A stretch of DNA of 17,829 nt, from the NCBI GenBank assembly GCA_045128915.1, contig JBGVIT010000011.1, positions 1 to 17,829 on the forward strand, written 5' to 3'. Under the pieces are notes generated by a model. It was not told where the DNA came from. It was given only the letters and a program-made list of their open reading frames with translations, and ran no database searches. This document shows, piece after piece, positions 7,263 through 15,750 of the stretch. A program made the position numbers and the translations under genes. The first letter of the stretch is position 1. Each line of letters opens with the position of its first letter. The stretch is from RGIG9115 sp045128915. Lineage in GTDB: Bacteria > Bacillota > Clostridia > UBA1381.

Positions 7263-10200
7263 ATGAAAAAAACGAAAACTTTATTAGCAATCATACTTGT
7301 TCTCGTTACTTTTTTAGGTTCAATATCTGTTTCAGCTTATGATAGCGTAGGCGAAATAATTGATAACTATGACGAGTACGGCAGATACGTTTATTTTGAT
7401 TTTGAGAATTATGGTTCCTCATCTAATCACCTCGTTTATATGAGGAATGATGAATCTACCAATAAGGATGGTTCGATTTGTGATCCATTTGGCTTTGTAA
7501 ACAGTAGCGGTTCTGCTCCCGGAACCGGAAAAATAGTTGAAGAAAAGACCGATGACGGAAAACACCTTAACTATTATTACAGTTATACCCAAAAAGGTAC
7601 AAGCAACTACGACACAATGGGGTCATTTTCATTGCAAACAGCCGATGGAAAAAATGTAGCTGTCGGAGATGCTGTTGAGCTTAGTTTTCGTTTGAGGCTT
7701 TCCTCTGAACAAACTATGGCTGCAAGCGGACGAATGGGCTTAATAACTCTTCGTCGCGGTAGTAAAACAAGATGTGCTGTATTGGCTGATATTTACGGAA
7801 ACATATATGCCCGCGGTGCGGATAGCGGAACAACATCCAGATGTGTTTATACAAACGGCGACGGAAAAACAGTTGGCGGTGACGGCACGTTTATGGACAT
7901 TACATTCAAATGGTACGATGTGACCAATACATACAGCTTGTATATTAACGGAACCCCTGTTGTGGAAGCTTGGCCAAGCTTTACGGATGATTTCAGAGAC
8001 TCCTCGTTTGTCACAAATACATTCAATGACGATTTTGGAGTTGAAAGCAGAGCTTTGGCGGGGACCGAATTAAGAACCATAGAACTTCTTCGTGTTTTTG
8101 AGACGACAGATACATACAGCTTTGACATTGATGATATCAAGATTCAAAGGTACGAAACAGCTCAGCAAGGTGCATATTACTATGAAAACTGTTTCACTTC
8201 CAATTGGGATGCTTTGAGCAGAAGAATAACAGATAAGAATACCTACCGCTTTTCAAGCGGTGTATCGTCCTCTAACATAAAGAGAGTAACCGATTCGGAA
8301 ACAAATAGCAGCTGTTTATATGTGGCTAACGGATATTCTTGGGGGCTGGCGGATGATAGCTATCAGCAGTTTACCCAAGGCTCTTACGTTATAGACTTCG
8401 ATATAAAGGCGAATGCTACTCATGCAATAAGCACCAAAAATCCACTTGTGGCAATGATAGACAATGATTTAGATGAAGACGTCAATTACCTCAATATGCT
8501 TTGGGTAGACGGTGCCGGACAGTTATATTTGGAAAACGACAGCAGAACTCTTATTCCCGGTTATAAATTGGACGGTACAAAATGGCTTCACATTGCTATT
8601 ATCGCTACAAAATATGAGCAGGACTCAGGAAAGTTCGGGTCTTTTGGAAAATCAGTTCTTGACAAAAACGGAAAAGCAAAATCATCTTCGAATCAAACCT
8701 ATGTGTATTCATATTTTATCAATGGTGAATTCGTAGGAACAGCCCTTGCACAAGAATTTTACGAGTGGAAAATTTTTTCTACCGCAGATGGTGTATCGAC
8801 AGGAGAAACTTCATCTAATAAGACTATAACTGTGACTCACACCGAGGGGGTACTTTCCCTTGACAATTTGATCGTTGTTGATAAAAATACGACTGCCAAC
8901 CATACTATTTATAAAAATGCCGACGGAACTGTTTATTATGACGTTGAATATGACACCGACGGAACAACACAGCTTCGTTATTCTACAATGACTTTAAGTA
9001 CTCCGTCTGCAGCCCGTAAGGATACGCTCGCGTTTTTCCCATCACAAAGCTTTGAGGGGTATTTTGATAACATCAAAATTTATGAAGGAACAATGCCAAA
9101 CGAAGCATTTGAGGCTGTAAACTCTGTTGACGGAGGCATTCTCTTCAATGTGGATTTTGGTCATATGGGATTCCCCACAGGCAGTACAAGAGCATATGTC
9201 AAATCCTCCGGAGCATATAATCAAGGAACATTTCTTAACTCATTCCAAACCGCAGCTCACGTTACTCATAAAACCGCTGACGGTACGAAAATTGAAGTAA
9301 CAACTTCCGAAACTGAAGGCAATGTGGAAAATTCAAATTACGCAACGTTAAATTTACGTGACTGGATGGATTTCTTCGTTCCCGTTGCAAAACTAATTGA
9401 CGGAAATCAAACTACGGTTTACAGTTTTGAAACTACAATTAAGAAAGTCAATACCGTAGAACCTCTTTGCTTTTTCAGTTCCAGATTTGAAAATCACAAT
9501 CAATCGGGTTCAAAATCAAGCGATTATCTTTTCTCAATAGATTCACTGGGAAATCTGTGGGGAGGCGAAACCTCATTTAAGCTTTGTGATAAAGACGGTA
9601 ATCAAATAATTTTGAAAACGGACGATTGGAATACAATAAGAGTCGATCTTTCAATCTCCAAAAACGGAAATGAGGCAGCAACAGTTTACGTATCATACTT
9701 CTATGATGGTAATTTGCTTTATCTTGAAGATGGCTCTCCTGCATTAAAATTATCCAACAGTGCTCTTGTAAGTGTAATAAGAACCTGGTACGGAGATCCA
9801 AACTACAGACTTAGATTTACCGATAAACCCGGAGATAACGCAGTTACATTTGATATCAAGTCTGCAAAAATAAGCGTCAAGGCATTGCCGTCATATGTTT
9901 CTGCAGATAATACAAATGACAGTATCAATAATAAAGTCACAGTATTTGAATTTAACATTCCTAACTACAACAACAATGATGCCGTAGGACGATATGACGT
10001 TGTTTCTCTTAAGAAACAAGCATCGGGAGTTGAACATATACTTCCTTTTATTTCAGCAGATTTCTTAACAGATAACCTTTTCATCGGGTATGCGAGTAAT
10101 TATTATGAGTTGTACGATGCATCGGGTATTCCATTAACTTTGAACTCAACAACCACACCTATAGCGATTGTTTACGATGATATTAATGGATTGGCAAGAT

Positions 10201-12782
10201 ATTATGTTGACGGAAAAATCGCCTATATCTTTGTGAACGGGGAGTTTATTCCCGCGGTAGATCTTGTTGTCTATGATTATAACTTTGTAAATCTTAAGGC
10301 TGTAAGCTCTACGGGATATGTAATCTTTGAGGGTCATGGTACAAACGATAATGCTGCCCTTAAACTCGATGATTACAATATCAATATAACTCATATAAAC
10401 TCCGATGATACCTCAAAGTTAATTGGTTTCCAGGAAAACGGAATAACTAATGGAATCAGACTGATAGCTGGTGTGGATTCGCTTTATTACGGAAAAGTTG
10501 GATTTGAATTTGAAACTTTTACCAACGGTGTATCTAACGGTGTAAAAAATTTAACAGATAATGTTGTATTTAGCAGTGTAGTTGCAAATGATAAAAATCT
10601 TACAGCAAAATCTCAAGGATATGAATATCTCTCAGCTGTCATAATTACTAATCTTCCGGATAAAATAGATGAAAACAGTTACATTATGGCTCGCTCTTAT
10701 ACCGAAATCGGAGGCATAAAGCACTATGATGATTTAATCAAAATAAATTTGACAAATGACGGTTATTATTTCGATAACAATGGTTTCATATACCAAAATA
10801 ATTTTGATGGTCTGACAAGCGTCCCTTCCGAATTGAAATGTGAATTTGGGGAAGGTGCTACAGGAACTGCCACCATAACTGACGATGGTAAATTGTTTAT
10901 TGAAAATCCGGATAATATCAAATATTTTATCTATCTGGATCAATATATCGGTAACGAATATGTGGTACAAGCTGACGTAACAATCAAAGAAATCTCGTCT
11001 TCGGGCACTCCCGAATTATCCATAATGTTTGGATATCAGGATCCTACGCATTATAGTTACGCTTACTTCAAGAAAGACGGTAACGGAAAAATTCAAACTA
11101 ACATAAACGCAAGCTGGAGTAATACAACTCCGTCAACTGCATATAACCTTCCTAATCTTGAAATTGATAAAACCTATATGTTGTCTATAGTATGTACAGA
11201 CGGCAAAAACGTAACATTCTTTATGGATGGAACACCTATTGCTGAAGGTGCACTTGACAAGGGTTATCAAAAAGGCAAAGTTGGTATAACAGTACGTGGA
11301 ATGGATATTCTTATTGACAACTTTGTTGTCAGAACCGCAGAGGATGCCAAGGGAAACTATTTACTGTATAATCAGAATTTCAGTAATCTTACAGCCGTTC
11401 CTTCCGAATGGAATCGCAACAATGCTGCTTCAGCAGAAACCAATAGCTTTTTGGCAGAAATAAATAACGAAGCTTTAGTATTGACAGATACATCCTCTGA
11501 TTTAACTGTTGTAGAATTAAATCAAGCACGTGATTTCGATAGATTTATTCTTGAGGCTGATTTAACAATGCTTTCTCAAGGAGACAATACAGATAATTGC
11601 TTTATGGGACTTGCATTTGGAATACAAAATGATGGAAACTTTGGAATGCTGAGTGTCAATGCTCCAAGCGGCGCATATGACATTAAGAGTAAAGATTCAA
11701 CCGGAATCTGGAAATTTTTTGCGAACGGTTCTTACGAAAAAGTATCAATTGGTTCAACGTATTCTTTCAAACTTGTTTGCGCTGATGGTTTGTTGACCGC
11801 ATATATTAATGGTGTTAAACAAATTGATTGTTCGGTTGACAGCGAACTGCTTGGCAACCAAGTAGGAATTGTGTTCTCCAATTCTCAAATCAAAGTTGAT
11901 AATGTAAAATTAACTAAAACAATAAAGCATTTTGAAATTGAAGACATAAAAGAGACATCTACACAAATTAGGGTTGCATCTTTTAATATAGGTGATTTCA
12001 GCACTGGAAGCGATAGTGCGGAAGGAAGTGTATCCGGTGGTGCGGGAACTGAAATTACCAAAGCCGAATATCGCGCACTGTTTGAAAAGGTAGGGGCTGA
12101 TTTGTGGGGGCTTCAAGAGGATTCAAAAACCTTTAACAGCACAACAAATGAAACCCCTTATGATGCTATTTATAGCACCGTTCTTCCAAACTACAAAAGA
12201 AATTATACCCATTCGTATAACGGCAAGGCGTTCCTTTCAAGCTATGAAATTTACGATACCGAGGCAATATATTATCCGGCTGTAAAAACGTCATACGCAC
12301 CCGAAGGAACAACCGACTATGATCACGCTTGGTTTTGGACAGGAAAAATTAAAGTTGATAATAAAGAAATTTCTGTCGTCACACTTCATTTTGACTGGAA
12401 ATGCAAGGAGCGCCGTAATCAGCAGATAAAGAGCGTTATTGAGTTCGCAAAATCCCAAGAATACTGTATTATTACCGGCGACTTCAATCCCGAGAACTGT
12501 ATTAACGGGGTCAGACAGTACGATGGAGACAGTATAGATGAAACCACAAAAAATATGTATCCCATAGATTGGAAAAAGTTTACGGACGAAGGATTTGTTC
12601 CGGCAAACGGAGGAAAGTTCGGGGTATTCCCAACACTTGCTGAAAATGGAATCCCCGAAAGCCCTTATCCTTGGGATAACATTTGGATTTCCCCAAATAT
12701 GAAATTCATAAACGTTGAAGTGGTTTTCGAATCTTGGATGAATGACCAAGCTATAGTGGTTGCAGATATTGTAATTGATTAA
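7263..12782 (+). CDS. Giant secreted multi-module protein with C-terminal EEP (phosphodiesterase-like) domain
   Basis: The ATG at 7263 is preferred over an in-frame start at 7215: it follows GGAGG (7255-7259 region) and begins a clean signal peptide, with cleavage likely after Ala25 (SVSA). The 1839-residue product contains several concanavalin/LamG-like beta-sandwich modules. The last two (about 1175-1360 and 1366-1556) are clear tandem copies starting (I/L)YxxNFxxLTxVPSE and ending with a V(D)N(F/V) strand. A further beta module lies at about 1053-1163. Residues 1569-1839 form an EEP domain: N1575 (SFNIGDF), E1619 (GLQED), H1709 (TLHFDW), D1740 and N1742 (GDFNPE). The usual terminal Ser-Asp-His is N1827-D1828-Q1829, so the catalytic His is absent. 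No cell-wall anchor is seen. It is probably cotranscribed with the lipoprotein gene. Confidence 0.8.
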   Translation: MKKTKTLLAIILVLVTFLGSISVSAYDSVGEIIDNYDEYGRYVYFDFENYGSSSNHLVYMRNDESTNKDGSICDPFGFVNSSGSAPGTGKIVEEKTDDGKHLNYYYSYTQKGTSNYDTMGSFSLQTADGKNVAVGDAVELSFRLRLSSEQTMAASGRMGLITLRRGSKTRCAVLADIYGNIYARGADSGTTSRCVYTNGDGKTVGGDGTFMDITFKWYDVTNTYSLYINGTPVVEAWPSFTDDFRDSSFVTNTFNDDFGVESRALAGTELRTIELLRVFETTDTYSFDIDDIKIQRYETAQQGAYYYENCFTSNWDALSRRITDKNTYRFSSGVSSSNIKRVTDSETNSSCLYVANGYSWGLADDSYQQFTQGSYVIDFDIKANATHAISTKNPLVAMIDNDLDEDVNYLNMLWVDGAGQLYLENDSRTLIPGYKLDGTKWLHIAIIATKYEQDSGKFGSFGKSVLDKNGKAKSSSNQTYVYSYFINGEFVGTALAQEFYEWKIFSTADGVSTGETSSNKTITVTHTEGVLSLDNLIVVDKNTTANHTIYKNADGTVYYDVEYDTDGTTQLRYSTMTLSTPSAARKDTLAFFPSQSFEGYFDNIKIYEGTMPNEAFEAVNSVDGGILFNVDFGHMGFPTGSTRAYVKSSGAYNQGTFLNSFQTAAHVTHKTADGTKIEVTTSETEGNVENSNYATLNLRDWMDFFVPVAKLIDGNQTTVYSFETTIKKVNTVEPLCFFSSRFENHNQSGSKSSDYLFSIDSLGNLWGGETSFKLCDKDGNQIILKTDDWNTIRVDLSISKNGNEAATVYVSYFYDGNLLYLEDGSPALKLSNSALVSVIRTWYGDPNYRLRFTDKPGDNAVTFDIKSAKISVKALPSYVSADNTNDSINNKVTVFEFNIPNYNNNDAVGRYDVVSLKKQASGVEHILPFISADFLTDNLFIGYASNYYELYDASGIPLTLNSTTTPIAIVYDDINGLARYYVDGKIAYIFVNGEFIPAVDLVVYDYNFVNLKAVSSTGYVIFEGHGTNDNAALKLDDYNINITHINSDDTSKLIGFQENGITNGIRLIAGVDSLYYGKVGFEFETFTNGVSNGVKNLTDNVVFSSVVANDKNLTAKSQGYEYLSAVIITNLPDKIDENSYIMARSYTEIGGIKHYDDLIKINLTNDGYYFDNNGFIYQNNFDGLTSVPSELKCEFGEGATGTATITDDGKLFIENPDNIKYFIYLDQYIGNEYVVQADVTIKEISSSGTPELSIMFGYQDPTHYSYAYFKKDGNGKIQTNINASWSNTTPSTAYNLPNLEIDKTYMLSIVCTDGKNVTFFMDGTPIAEGALDKGYQKGKVGITVRGMDILIDNFVVRTAEDAKGNYLLYNQNFSNLTAVPSEWNRNNAASAETNSFLAEINNEALVLTDTSSDLTVVELNQARDFDRFILEADLTMLSQGDNTDNCFMGLAFGIQNDGNFGMLSVNAPSGAYDIKSKDSTGIWKFFANGSYEKVSIGSTYSFKLVCADGLLTAYINGVKQIDCSVDSELLGNQVGIVFSNSQIKVDNVKLTKTIKHFEIEDIKETSTQIRVASFNIGDFSTGSDSAEGSVSGGAGTEITKAEYRALFEKVGADLWGLQEDSKTFNSTTNETPYDAIYSTVLPNYKRNYTHSYNGKAFLSSYEIYDTEAIYYPAVKTSYAPEGTTDYDHAWFWTGKIKVDNKEISVVTLHFDWKCKERRNQQIKSVIEFAKSQEYCIITGDFNPENCINGVRQYDGDSIDETTKNMYPIDWKKFTDEGFVPANGGKFGVFPTLAENGIPESPYPWDNIWISPNMKFINVEVVFESWMNDQAIVVADIVID

Positions 12783-12865
12783 GTACAAAATTCCAACCTT
12801 ACGTAATATAAAAGCTGTATAAGCAATCAGCTTATATAGGTGCAATTGTAGTCGTTCTTTTCATA

Positions 12866-12913
12866 AAATCCCCCAAGGGAGTGGTTTTCGAACCGCTTCC
12901 AAGGGGATTTTTT
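12866..12913 (+). terminator. Intrinsic terminator after the giant secreted protein gene
   Basis: AAATCCCC (12866-12873) pairs with GGGGATTT (12903-12910), and an upper stem closes on GGTT-TTCG-AACC, a stable tetraloop. Six T bases end the structure. It lies 84 bp after the stop codon at 12782 and marks the end of the operon. Confidence 0.88.
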
Positions 12914-13022
12914 AGAATATGCGACAGATTAAAAAGAATTATATGAAAAAAGCAAAGAAAAAACGTCGAATAAAAAATATAAAAGATAAAGATCCCCGAA
13001 AACGCGAATTTATACGTTCGGT

Positions 13023-13062
13023 TTGACAGGGGGCTTTTTGCTTTATATAAAAAGCTTTTTAT
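13023..13062 (+). promoter_or_regulatory. Promoter with overlapping 16 bp perfect palindrome, upstream of the sigma-like gene
   Basis: TTGACA (13023-13028) and TATAAA (13046-13051) are 17 bp apart. A perfect palindrome ATAAAAAG/CTTTTTAT (13047-13062) covers the -10 and the predicted transcription start, a position where a bound repressor would block initiation. The leader to ATG 13125 also carries a 10 bp inverted repeat. Confidence 0.7.
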
Positions 13063-13124
13063 GATTCGTGCTCCACCCTTCAATTTTGGATCAAACGAAA
13101 TTCAAAATTGAAAGGAAAAGGAAC

Positions 13125-13583
13125 ATGAAAACTATTAAAATTTCAAAAATAACAGGTTACAAGAAATGGACAGTGGTTGAAGTGATTGAGGGTTCTGAAG
13201 AACATAAGCAAATTATTCATTCCAACAAAATAATGAACTATCAAAACTATCAGGACCGAAAAGAATTCAAGAGACAAAGCGAAGCGGAAGAAAACGAGGT
13301 ATCGGCAGACCAACTCTTTGAAGAGGAGGGATTCGAATTTGTTGACACAGATTTAACGCCCGAGGAATATGCTTTGGAACAATTCAAGAACAACAAATTA
13401 TGGGAAGCGGTACAAAGTCTTCCGCCTCATCAAAGAGAGATTGTGATATTGAAATTTTATCGCAATCTCTCTCTTCGCAATATCGCAAAGAGACAAGGAA
13501 CACATCATTCTAATATATCTAAAAGTCTGCAATCGGCACTTAAAAAACTTCGGAATGTGTTAAATGAAAAGGATTTTTTCTAA
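13125..13583 (+). CDS. Sigma-70 region 4-like protein of the mobile element
   Basis: The start at 13125 is chosen over the in-frame 13068 because it follows AAAGGAAAAGGA and gives the usual short N-terminus; the product is 152 residues. The C-terminal part (about 85-147) is a sigma region 4 helix-turn-helix: SLPPHQREIVILKFYRNLS then LRNIAKRQGTHHSNISKSLQSALKKLR. Region 2 is not recognisable; the first 80 residues are charged and acidic. Small proteins of this kind are common near the integrase end of clostridial conjugative elements, where they may control element genes. It has its own promoter with a palindrome over the -10. The next gene is about 195 bp downstream, past a hairpin. Confidence 0.75.
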   Translation: MKTIKISKITGYKKWTVVEVIEGSEEHKQIIHSNKIMNYQNYQDRKEFKRQSEAEENEVSADQLFEEEGFEFVDTDLTPEEYALEQFKNNKLWEAVQSLPPHQREIVILKFYRNLSLRNIAKRQGTHHSNISKSLQSALKKLRNVLNEKDFF

Positions 13584-13715
13584 AAATTCCCTTCCATGGG
13601 TGTTCACTTGTATAAAATTTTTACTTTATATATAGTGATGGCGTATTCGAATTTTTGCGAGGGTAAGCAAAAATTACAAGAACAAGGTTATAGCTTTACA
13701 AAGCGTAACTCAAAC

Positions 13716-13756
13716 AAGAGTGCCGAGCTTTTCCCGGTGCTCTTTTGCCGTTTTTT
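13716..13756 (+). terminator. Hairpin with T run between the sigma-like and winged-helix genes
   Basis: AAGAGTGCCG (13716-13725) pairs over ten positions, including two G-T wobbles, with CGGTGCTCTT (13735-13744); TTTTTT follows at 13751-13756. It lies 23 bp ahead of the TTG start at 13779, so it may end the upstream transcript or act as an attenuator for the next gene. Confidence 0.7.
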
Positions 13757-13778
13757 ATTAAATCAAGGAGGGGTTTTA

Positions 13779-14201
13779 TTGAACGAACGCAATCAAAAAA
13801 GAGAGATACTCGGTGATTATTTTCCTATGCCTAACGCGGTATTTCGTCTCAATCTTAACGCAGGGGAAATCGCGGTTTACGCATTCCTTTTGTACTGCGA
13901 GGACAGGAAAACTTACCAATGCCACCCAAGCTATTCCACCATCGGTCGGGCGGTTAAAATGAGCGTGAACACGGTAAAAAAATACGTGTCAAGTCTTGAA
14001 AAGAAAGGGCTGATATTCACCGAACATACAACCGTCAAAACCCGTGACGGGCGAACTCACAACGGCAGCTTACGATATACGTTAAAACCGATCAAACCAA
14101 TTGAGGAAGCGTATTTCCAAAAGAAAATCCGTGAAGCCGAGGCAAGGTTAAATTTCAAAAGGGCTATAAACAAGCGGATAAATCGCAAAAAAACGAGTTA
14201 A
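13779..14201 (+). CDS. Small winged-helix DNA-binding protein of the mobile element
   Basis: The reading frame is open back to 13596, but the start is placed at TTG 13779 because AAGGAGGGG (13765-13773) stands just before it and the extra upstream residues cross a terminator hairpin. The resulting 140-residue protein has a helix-turn-helix of the HTH_36 type: LNLNAGEIAVYAFLLYCEDR, then HPSYSTIGRAVKMSVNTVKKYVSSLEKKGLI and a beta wing (TVKTRDGRTHNGSLRY). The C-terminal tail is very basic. Such proteins are regular companions of integrases in clostridial integrative elements and may act in regulation or replication. Upstream is the sigma-like gene; downstream is a 321 bp repeat-bearing gap and then the integrase. 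Confidence 0.75.
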   Translation: MNERNQKREILGDYFPMPNAVFRLNLNAGEIAVYAFLLYCEDRKTYQCHPSYSTIGRAVKMSVNTVKKYVSSLEKKGLIFTEHTTVKTRDGRTHNGSLRYTLKPIKPIEEAYFQKKIREAEARLNFKRAINKRINRKKTS

Positions 14202-14522
14202 AAATCTGCTTCGATTTACAAGCAGGAGAAAGGGTCTGGGTCGGTAAACCGCCCGCCCCGCCTCACAGCTGACGGCAGAGCCGACAGCACAAGGGGGGGA
14301 GGCTTTTGGAACAAAAAATTACTGTGGGTCAATTTTCGACCTATGGGGTCAATGCTGTGGGTCAAGTCAGCTACAAACTCAACAAATACAATAAATTGTC
14401 GTGGGTCAGACTTGACCCACAATTTCTATTTGATAACAAACTGATAACTTTTCACCACAGGGCTGGATATATGAGGAGTTTTGTGGTATTGTTGGTGGTA
14501 AAACAGAAAGGAGAGTGAATAT
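14202..14522. other. Repeat-bearing gap before the integrase gene
   Basis: No firm gene fills this 321 bp. Its first 90 bases are clearly GC-richer than the surroundings and hold a 9 bp hairpin with one mismatch (14268-14276 with 14280-14288). A purine run GGGGGGGAGG (14293-14302) follows, like a strong ribosome binding site. It precedes a TTG-started 70-codon frame (14306-14518) that runs into the integrase ribosome binding site. The translation matches nothing I know and is built over the TGGGTCA repeats, so I list it as region content and not as a gene. Confidence 0.55.
14324..14420. repeat. TGGGTCA direct repeats and GTGGGTCA palindrome
   Basis: GTGGGTCA occurs at 14324-14331, 14357-14364 and 14401-14408, with a near copy GGGGTCA at 14345-14351. 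The last copy faces TGACCCAC at 14413-14420, making a palindrome with 8 bp arms and a 4 bp centre. Spacing between copies is irregular. Multiple oriented copies in a non-coding gap next to an integrase suggest protein-binding sites, for example for recombination directionality, replication or repression; the binder is unknown. Confidence 0.7.
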
Positions 14523-15743
14523 ATGGCAACAAGAAAGCTATTAACTAACGGTAACGCATTCAAGCGTACAGACGGGCGTTGGGGCGGTACGGTATGGTTT
14601 ATGGACGAAAGCGGAGAGCGAAAACGCAAGAGCTTTTCGGGTACTACCAAGCAAGAGGTCAATAAGAAAATGACGGCGTATATTGAGAATTTTAACAATG
14701 AGGTTGAAACCTCGATTGAAGCCAATAAAACACTTAAGGAAAGCATGACAAATTGGCTTAAAGTCTTCAAATTCCCTTCCGTAGAGAGAACAACTTATGA
14801 CAGATATGAGTGTACAATTACCAATCAAATATATCCCTTAATCGGGAATAAAATTGTTGGGAACATCACCGCCGCCGACATCAAAAAAGTCCTCAATCAT
14901 TGGATGAATGAGGGCTACGCTTACACTACGGTTAAAAAGGTACATGTGATACTGGGTGAATATTTCAAATATCTTACACAGCAAGAGCTGATACAAAGAA
15001 ATCCGATGAACTCCGCACCTATGATAAAGAAAAGCAACTTCTATGCAATACAAGAAAAAGAGGAACTGCCAACAAGCGAAACAATAACTGTATTTACCTC
15101 TGAAGAAATCGAAAAACTCAAATCGGAAGCGTCAAAGGCATACGGCACAGGTAAGAAATTATACCGTCAAGCAGGGGCGTATATCCTTATGCTGAATACG
15201 GGATTAAGAACAGGCGAGATACTCGGAATACTCAACAGCGACATAGACCTTGAGAACAGAGTGATACATCTTCAACGTGGTGTTAAGGTAGTAAACAAAC
15301 GCAACGGCACGGAGTTGCTTGACGGCAAAACCGAAATCAAGATAGGCAAGCTGAAAAGCACCACCAGTAAGCGCGACGTTCCGCTGAATGACACGGCTGT
15401 GCAGATGATAGAACAGTTGAGAGCCGAGTACTACTTTGGCGAAAACAGCCCCCTTGTGTGCGACGAGAATGGCAACTACACCAAGCCCGAGGTGTTCCGC
15501 AGAAGATACCACCGCTTACTCGAAGGCGCAGGGATAGAAAGCAAGGGCTTGCACAGTCTGAGACATACGTTTGCCACAAACTTGGTAAATGGCATAAAGC
15601 AACCAGACGGCTCAATAAAATCTCTGACAGTAAAGCAAGTAGCCGACTTGCTCGGGCACTCAACCACGCAAGTAACCGAGATGTACTATGTGAAGAAAGA
15701 CGCAAGTATGCTAAACGGAATAACAAACGACTTCTGTCTATAA
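14523..15743 (+). CDS. Tyrosine recombinase/integrase, Tn916 class
   Basis: The 406-residue protein has the three-part layout of conjugative-element integrases: an N-terminal arm-binding domain (about 8-60; RTDGRWGGTVWF and KRKSFSGTTKQEV), a SAM-like core-binding domain (about 70-165) and a catalytic domain (about 188-400). The catalytic set is complete: R229 (TGLRTGEILG), K278 (KLKST), H344 and R347 (LHSLRHTFA), H379 (LLGHS) and the nucleophile Y388 or Y389 (TEMYYV). It should catalyse integration and excision. ATG 14523 follows AAAGGAGAG. No excisionase is recognisable, though the small winged-helix protein upstream or an unseen gene may fill that role. The attachment site should lie near the 3' side of this gene. 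Confidence 0.92.
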   Translation: MATRKLLTNGNAFKRTDGRWGGTVWFMDESGERKRKSFSGTTKQEVNKKMTAYIENFNNEVETSIEANKTLKESMTNWLKVFKFPSVERTTYDRYECTITNQIYPLIGNKIVGNITAADIKKVLNHWMNEGYAYTTVKKVHVILGEYFKYLTQQELIQRNPMNSAPMIKKSNFYAIQEKEELPTSETITVFTSEEIEKLKSEASKAYGTGKKLYRQAGAYILMLNTGLRTGEILGILNSDIDLENRVIHLQRGVKVVNKRNGTELLDGKTEIKIGKLKSTTSKRDVPLNDTAVQMIEQLRAEYYFGENSPLVCDENGNYTKPEVFRRRYHRLLEGAGIESKGLHSLRHTFATNLVNGIKQPDGSIKSLTVKQVADLLGHSTTQVTEMYYVKKDASMLNGITNDFCL

Positions 15744-15750
15744 TTAAGTT

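Larger units (their letters stand above)
12783..13124. other. Intergenic junction between the glycan cluster and the mobile-element remnant
   Basis: This 342 bp stretch has no convincing gene. It holds a 10 bp hairpin with no T run (12815-12824 with 12830-12839), the terminator at 12866-12913, a 35-codon very basic reading frame (12919-13026, 15 or more Lys/Arg) without a good ribosome binding site, the promoter at 13023-13051 and a 10 bp inverted repeat (13079-13088 with 13103-13112) in the leader of the sigma-like gene. The left boundary of the mobile segment probably falls here. Confidence 0.6.

Noticed and set aside
12291..12845. 184-codon minus-strand frame opposite the EEP domain
   Set aside because: The plus-strand frame carries conserved EEP motifs throughout. 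The minus frame is rich in unusual Cys/Ile runs and has no domain signature.
12919..13026. 35-codon highly basic reading frame (Lys/Arg-rich)
   Set aside because: It has no properly spaced ribosome binding site, lies between a terminator and a promoter whose -35 overlaps its stop, and its composition is what an A-rich spacer would give by chance.
12993..13040. CCCC...GGGG hairpin followed by CTTTTTG, a possible second terminator
   Set aside because: The pairing is broken by bulges and the right arm overlaps a good promoter, which explains the sequence better.
13596..13778. N-terminal extension of the winged-helix protein
   Set aside because: The extension runs through a terminator-like hairpin and lacks a family match; the TTG at 13779 has a strong Shine-Dalgarno site.
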